NCBI GenBank assembly: GCA_030765065.1
Contig: CM060987.1
Location: 74,534,557 to 74,598,556, forward strand
DNA from: Deroplatys truncata
Taxonomy: Eukaryota > Arthropoda > Insecta > Mantodea > Mantidae
Reading direction: 5' to 3'
DNA length: 64,000 nt
The notes below the pieces were generated by a model. The model saw only the letters and a list, made by a program, of their open reading frames with translations, did not search any database and had not been told where the DNA came from. A program made the translations under genes and the position numbers. Within the stretch, counting starts at the first letter, position 1. Each line of letters opens with the position of its first letter. Below, in pieces: positions 58,761 to 64,000 of this stretch.

Positions 58761-59990
58761 GTGATAGATGAATATGTCATCAGTATGCTCAACTTTTATC
58801 TGAATAGTCAGTCAGTCGGTCGGTCAGACTGATCCACAAGTTCCGCAGTTCAGTATCAAAGCAGTAGCAGAACTGTATGTGCAGTGTCTGCTGCATTTAG
58901 AGTCTGTATTCCTGTGACACAATAAACCACGTGATTCAGCTGAGCAATGTGTTTATCTCCAGTTATCTGAAGCACGTGATCTGAGCTGTACTTGTGTATG
59001 ATTCAAAGACTTGTTTTTATTGCGAGTGTGAGATGAAATAGTTTTCTTTTATATTTCCCAAATTAATTTAATGGTATGTATTCAAAACATAGTAAAAAAG
59101 AAAAACTAGCATTTCATATTCATCTCTCTCTGCTGTTGTTTTGACGTGAAAGTGTCATATAAAGAAGCTTTAATGAATACTCGTTATTACAGATAAATCT
59201 TCACTGCAGACTACTATTGTTTGAAATGTCAAAATATAAAATTAGTAGTAATTGTAAGCAGGCCTACAGAAACTTAAATAACAGTGAATTAAATAACAAA
59301 TTATTATATTTTATTTCCTTTATGCATTGTGTCACTTCATTTTAACATTGCGCAGTGTCTTTATTCTGGTGCAATACAATATGCATAGTTTCACAGATGT
59401 CAGTCTGTTACAATCAGAGGTCAGTCTGTTATGGAGTACATTTTGGATCCTAACTTCAGTAAGTGGAATATTTTTATTTTTAAAAACTTCTAATAAAGCT
59501 TAACTCCTCCCCTACAAATGGATTTTTTTAAATGTATTTTTGGATTAAACTTTCAGAGAAATTTAGAATTGACCTGGAAAGAGAGTTGACAGAAATGTCA
59601 GTGGTACAAAATGTTTATGAATAAATGTTTCATATAAATTTGTTCTTAAACCATATTTTTTGTGCTCACTTTAATGCCCTTGTGTTTCCTCTATCAAATG
59701 TACTTCTCATACTCAAAACTCATATTCCAATCCCCTCATCTGTGTGAAAAATGTATTGTGAATGTCAGTGTCCGTTGTGCGTGGAATTGCTCTATAGCAA
59801 CAGATTTAAGCTTAGATCCAAATGTTCTGTTTACTAAATTGGTGATTTGCCACCATGGATACGTTCATAGCTATAACTGGTTTACAAACAAGTCTTTGGA
59901 GTGGGTGGTGTGAAATGGGCTATACACAGGGGCAACCTTTGGTCTCAAAATCAAATATAAAGGATATTCAAATATAAATTTTAGAAATAA
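58761..59990. other. Intergenic, nothing recognised
   Basis: AT-rich, with a short GTCAGTCGGTCGGTCAG run near 58810. No domain-like frame or shared repeat was found. Confidence 0.5.
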
Positions 59991-60049
59991 TCTATTCGAA
60001 CACAGTGGGAATATTGTAAACAAAATTATTATTCTTACTGTTTGAGGAA

Positions 60050-60460
60050 TTAGCCAGTAAATTACTTCTTTAAGGGCCACATGAATACTAAAATGTCTTT
60101 ATTCAGAGTAGATGTTTAAAATACATACCATTAGAATGTATGCAGTTATCACATTTACTAACCAATTTTATCCTGCCTTCATTCCTGTCTCCAAAGCTGC
60201 TCCTGGCACAAATTTGCAAAAATATTTTTATAGTGGTAACTTGGTACACTTGGATCTTCAAATGTCCCCAGAAACAAACATTCAGTCAGGGGATCTGGAG
60301 AACTCGCAGGCCACTTACTGTTTCAAATCAGCCTGTTAGTGATCACAAAGTTTGTGAAATGTTTACAAACGGATATGAGATAGCCGTTGTCCTGTATTAA
60401 CCACATATTTTGACTTGGGTAATTCCATCCAAAACAGACAGCCAAAAACCTCAACATCTC
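60050..60460 (-). pseudogene. Tc1/mariner-type transposase 3' fragment
   Basis: On the - strand around 60310-60230, WPASSPDPLTECLFLGTFED recalls the WPxRSPDLTPxDFFLWG block containing the third catalytic acid of mariner-like transposases. The C-terminal tail runs on toward 60120 (NIFANLCQEQLWRQE-like). The N-terminal part is unrecognisable and no inverted ends were found. It is a highly decayed copy. Confidence 0.4.
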
Positions 60461-60599
60461 GAAAATTGTTTATTCTTATGCATGTTAGTTTGCAAATGAT
60501 GCACAAATACCATATGCAATATGAAGCCCTTAACCTCCACTGTTTTCGTATTATAGTGAGTTGAAATTTCAACTTTACTGCTAACATGCTTGTAATGAA

Positions 60600-61660
60600 T
60601 TGTTTTTAATGATCATAATAATCATTGAGTATAACTTCTGAAGGTAATTTGAAGTAGAGGAATGTAAATGCTTTCAAATACACATTGTTTTTTTACCTCC
60701 AAAATTAATATAACAGAAAACTAATCGATTTATATTATATTTATATCTAAACTTACAACTTATTGATAATTATTTTGCTACCCATGATTGTAAGCTGCCA
60801 AAATTTCACGTTGATATTTCAATAATTACTTGGTTAAATAAATTTAAATAACTCACCAGCGCACAGTGCAGTTACTCTCTCCCTGCTGCACGGTGCTGGT
60901 TGCATGCCTGTGCTTGCTGCATGTGGGGAGTGTCATACATTGCACTTCCACTTCCTCAGCATTTCTAAAAAGAAGTAAATTTCCACGTGTATTTTTCCAT
61001 TCACAGGCACAACGCAATGAATGTTTCTAGTTCCCAGATGAGTCTTTTAGACCTACAAACCTCATAGAATTTAAAAAATCACCTTCATTTTTGTGTTCTT
61101 TATTTGTCGTAAATGAATACATAATTCCACTTATGTTGGACTTTGCAATTCATAGAGTTCTTGGGGATGTTAGTCATTGTTCCTTAAATACTTACATACA
61201 CAGCTGATGTTTTATAGCCCCCCCCCCAACACCATCTGACCTTTACCATGGCTTGTGGTGAAGAAGTGCCACTTGGCTTGCACATCTCTATGAAGAAGCA
61301 AGGTTTTTTTTTTTTTTTTGTGTGGCTGGCTGTGTGTGTGCGTGCGCGTTCGGAAACTATTGAGAAGCAGTTATTATCTAAATTATCTGCTGTTCTGTAA
61401 TAAATGACAAAACAGGGTATTGTTGCTTGAGAATGGCTCCAATGGTAACCTTGTATAGCATCCTGTATGATGAAACTGTAATTTTCTGAGTAATTGCCAA
61501 TAACTATAAGTTTTCCTGCTTTATTTGGGTTTTCAGATGCTTTAAGTACTTAATTAGATTGTACTTTTGCAAAATCCTATTTATGTTCCTGGATTCCTGA
61601 TTTTAATATCCCTATAGAGTTCTTTAAATTAGCCAAAAGTAACCTCATCTGTTTTTTCTT
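60600..61660. other. Intergenic, low-complexity runs only
   Basis: A C run at 61220-61228, a T run at 61304-61320 and a GT tract at 61332-61340 were seen. There is no coding or inverted-end signal. Confidence 0.5.
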
Positions 61661-61669
61661 TTTTTCACC

Positions 61670-61800
61670 TTCATAGATTTTACATTCTTCATACCTGGTA
61701 TTATTCTGATCTCTGAGCAAAATTACCAGTCTTTCACACCCACTATAGAATGGGATGCTAAGGACCACAACAGTTTAAGAGCGTCCATAAATTTTAAAAA
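61670..61800 (-). repeat. LINE 3'-end fragment, second copy
   Basis: The - strand sequence TTTATGGACGCTCTTAAACTG then CATCCCATTCTATAGTGGGTGTGAAAGAC closely matches 11070-11160. Both are remnants of the same LINE 3' end. An A run (61796-61806) borders it. Confidence 0.6.
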
Positions 61801-61809
61801 AAAAAAATG

Positions 61810-62685
61810 CTGATGTCATCTTCTTTATAAAATCTTTTTACTGTTTTAACATTATAATCTGGTAGATTATGTTGGTAGTTCCTGCCTGGTGCAGACATAA
61901 TGCCTTTTTAAGCCTGCATTAGTTTTGCAGTATGTGCCACATACCTAGATGCACCAAACCCTGAACACATTTTGTGCTCACTCCAACTTTTGGGAAGGCA
62001 GATTAATATCATGTATTTTTCAGCTGTGGTGTTTACACTTAAAATTTATCTTTAAACTGAGAAATCATTTCACCCCCATCATTTTTTCAACAGGAGTTTT
62101 GAAAATACTTCTGTTCAGTGTCCTGACCATAGAAATAGATTTCCTTTGTAAGTATGATTTAATGCGAGACAATTTTGATTTTGAAATAGGGGATTCACCT
62201 AATGGAGTTAAAATTGTATTTCATGTACTCATGGTATCTTCAGCAGCCATGTATTCCTCTTCTATGGAGTCCATTCATCTGATTTGAGTTTCCATTTTGG
62301 AAATCCTAATACTGAGGTTATACAAATAGCAACACCTATTACTAAAAGCAAAACGTTTTTGCTCATACCTTATGTTAATTTCTCTTACCTACTTTCTTAG
62401 AATGTCTTGAAGGGATTACAAAACCACAAGGTATTCCACAATTCCTTTTCTTTAACTTTAGGCATTATGAACTAAACTTAACTGGTGGCACTCTTTGTAA
62501 GTTGTGGCTAACTCATCTCCGTAGTTTGTAACTCATGCTGGGTCTGTATTCAAATCATGCTTTTAACCTTAGAATCTGCTGTTGCTATTATTCAATCATA
62601 GGTTTTTTTTTTGTCATATTGCACATGCAACTTGACATGAACATGTTTCAAGCGATTATGAGATTTTTTCTTTTGACTGTAACAT
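61810..62685. other. Intergenic, nothing recognised
   Basis: No feature supported. Confidence 0.5.
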
Positions 62686-62688
62686 CTA

Positions 62689-63067
62689 CAGGGTGAGCCA
62701 AAAAACTACGAACCAGCTGCATGGTGTTTTTCCTGTCTGCGTCCTCGGCCTCATTGCCGTCTGTCACTATCATAGAAAGGTGCGGATGAAACCATACAAC
62801 ATTTTTAAAACTTACCAACTTTATGAAAGGAAATGCTGAAACTGATGGATAGTTTCCTAAAGAGGCGCCAAAAATGTATGGACAATGAGGTGGCCAGTTT
62901 TAGCATTTCCTTTCATAAAGTTGGTAAGTAAAGCCTTTAAAAGTAGTTTTAAAAATGTTGTATGGTTTCATCCGTACCTTTCTATGATAGCAGCAGACAG
63001 CAACAAGCCCGAGGATGCGGACAGGAAAAACACTGTGCAGCCAGTTCGTAGTTTTTTGGCTCACCTG
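62689..63067. mobile_element. Foldback MITE with TA target duplication
   Basis: This 379-bp element has arms of about 150 bp that are inverted copies of each other: CAGGGTGAGCCAAAAAACTA at the left and TAGTTTTTTGGCTCACCTG at the right, extending through the GGAAAATGCTATAAAG-like inner region (AACTTTATGAAAGGAAATGCTGAAAC against TAGCATTTCCTTTCATAAAG). TA flanks both ends (62687-62688 and 63068-63069), as for Tc1/mariner-type MITEs. It has no coding capacity. Confidence 0.9.
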
Positions 63068-63069
63068 TA

Positions 63070-63828
63070 CATATATTATTACAGACAACAGATGGAACTT
63101 AACATGCATGCACTAACATCCCATATTCTTCATAAATAAAAATGGAGCAAAAATAAAGGTTCGTGTATATTTAACAATGATTTACATTTTGTTTAATTTA
63201 CTTTCAAATTCAAACAAGTAGCCATTTACAAAAAAAAAGTAAAACCTCGCATGAGCTGCAAGTCTTTTATCTTCCTTGTGATACTTCATTTGCTTCCTGC
63301 AAACAAAGGATGTTCCACAAAAGAATATGTTTTAAATGCCCGTCAATCCAAAGGCTAAGAATTCAAGTGCTTCTGAAAGCCATAATATAAATACAAAGAG
63401 TCTTATATTGTGGCATGCACTTATTAACATAAAGGGCATTAATATACTACAGTGTAAAAAAAATATTGGAGATCCTTATGTTCAAACTCTAATATTTTGC
63501 ATGGAATGAGCCACTTGTATGAAGAGGAAATGCTTAAACATAGTTTGTCAATTTTGAGGGTAATATGAAGGAACCTTATTTTATCTCCAGTTATTCTGTC
63601 CCAGATATATGAAAACTGGTACTAGAAATGCTTCTGTTGCACTCAATGGGGATTTTCAAAAGTCCAAGTATTATCACCTTGAAAATTCAAAATATCATTG
63701 TGTAAAACATGCTTCATCATTCACTATACCTGTGACAAAAAATGAGGGTTGCATACACTTTTGTATGCTTAAGCACTGGTAGAATGCTGCTGTAGGCAGA
63801 TAATCATTTAATCTGATGTGCTACACTA
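63070..63828. other. Possible 3' UTR of the - strand gene, otherwise nothing recognised
   Basis: It lies directly downstream of the terminal exon 63829-63944 on its strand. It has no repeat family of the window and no coding signal. Confidence 0.35.
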
Positions 63829-63944
63829 CTACTTTGCCTGCAGTATCACGTTGGGATCCTTGGTTTCCAAGGTGTGGAATCGCACTTTGTGATACTCATA
63901 CTGGCTGAGCTGCTTCTGGAAAAGATCTTGGGCTTGGACCTTTA
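63829..63944 (-). CDS. Terminal exon of an unidentified - strand gene
   Basis: On the - strand an AG acceptor (TTTCATATTAG) is followed by 37 codons and a TAG stop (63829-63831): KVQAQDLFQKQLSQYEYHKV, RFHTLETKDPNVILQAK. The composition (charged and amphipathic, no low-complexity bias) and codon choice look like a conserved protein C-terminus, possibly helical. I do not recognise the family. The frame closes upstream of the acceptor, and the rest of the gene would lie beyond the right edge. It converges with RFX, whose end is about 12 kb to the left. It is too short to be certain. Confidence 0.5.
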
Positions 63945-64000
63945 CTAATATGAAACTTATCCCTATACAAATGTTGGGCTTCACAGAAGTTGAGTCAACT

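Noticed and set aside
1-64000. Many open frames of 60-100 residues on both strands
   Set aside because: Most have no domain, lie inside repeat copies (for example within the HINE-like family) or are antisense shadows, and AT-rich DNA yields such frames by chance.

Overview
This is a window of a large, AT-rich, repeat-laden insect genome. The only recognisable host gene of any size has very long introns and conserved splice sites, and the repeats are typical of insects (Tc1/mariner relatives with a DUF4817-like helix-turn-helix, R2-like and R1/I-like LINEs, Gypsy, Penelope-like, Harbinger, hAT and piggyBac-type TTAA elements). A hemimetabolous insect such as a cockroach, termite, stick insect or orthopteran fits best, but the order is inferred from repeat style, not shown.

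Host genes. The 3' half of an RFX-family transcription factor lies on the + strand in five exons: 8706-8827, 13266-13519, 26407-26609, 33519-33672 and 51587-51766. Every splice junction agrees in phase. The exons cover the conserved regulatory and dimerisation region and a divergent C-terminal tail. About 0.9 kb of coding sequence is spread over 43 kb, with introns of about 4.4, 12.9, 6.9 and 17.9 kb. The winged-helix DNA-binding domain must lie upstream of the window. A possible extra exon (49888-50025) is phase-compatible. A second host gene probably ends on the - strand at the right edge (terminal exon 63829-63944, product not recognised).

Mobile DNA. Left of the RFX exons (1-7.8 kb) is a nest: a decayed R2-like LINE on the - strand, broken by a Tc1/mariner-type element (1493-2807) and a 112-bp foldback, followed by a second DUF4817-type element with long inverted ends (5738-7749). 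The introns hold LINE fragments (8.8, 11.0, 18.5-21.7 and 22.1 kb), a Penelope-like fragment (34.4-35.1 kb), a hAT element with an 8-bp target duplication (40353-41878), a 2.6-kb Harbinger element (45655-48285) inserted in a Gypsy polyprotein (44.5-49.2 kb), and a TTAA-flanked MITE (30356-31127) splitting a repeat-derived gene. Several unnamed repeat-borne protein families occur: a CYxCG/VGDQDKS family at 0.1 and 30-32 kb, an SHGKG family at 35.2 and 57.7 kb, and a GYP-CDE family at 9.6 kb.

The most distinctive feature is a non-coding repeat family of about 0.85-0.95 kb, present in eleven complete or partial copies on both strands. It has subterminal inverted repeats ACTTTCTCTAC/GTAGAGAAAGT and a hairpin at one end whose stem varies by compensatory changes. 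I interpret it as a Helentron-associated (HINE-like) non-autonomous rolling-circle element. No CRISPR, operon, rRNA or intact tRNA gene is visible.
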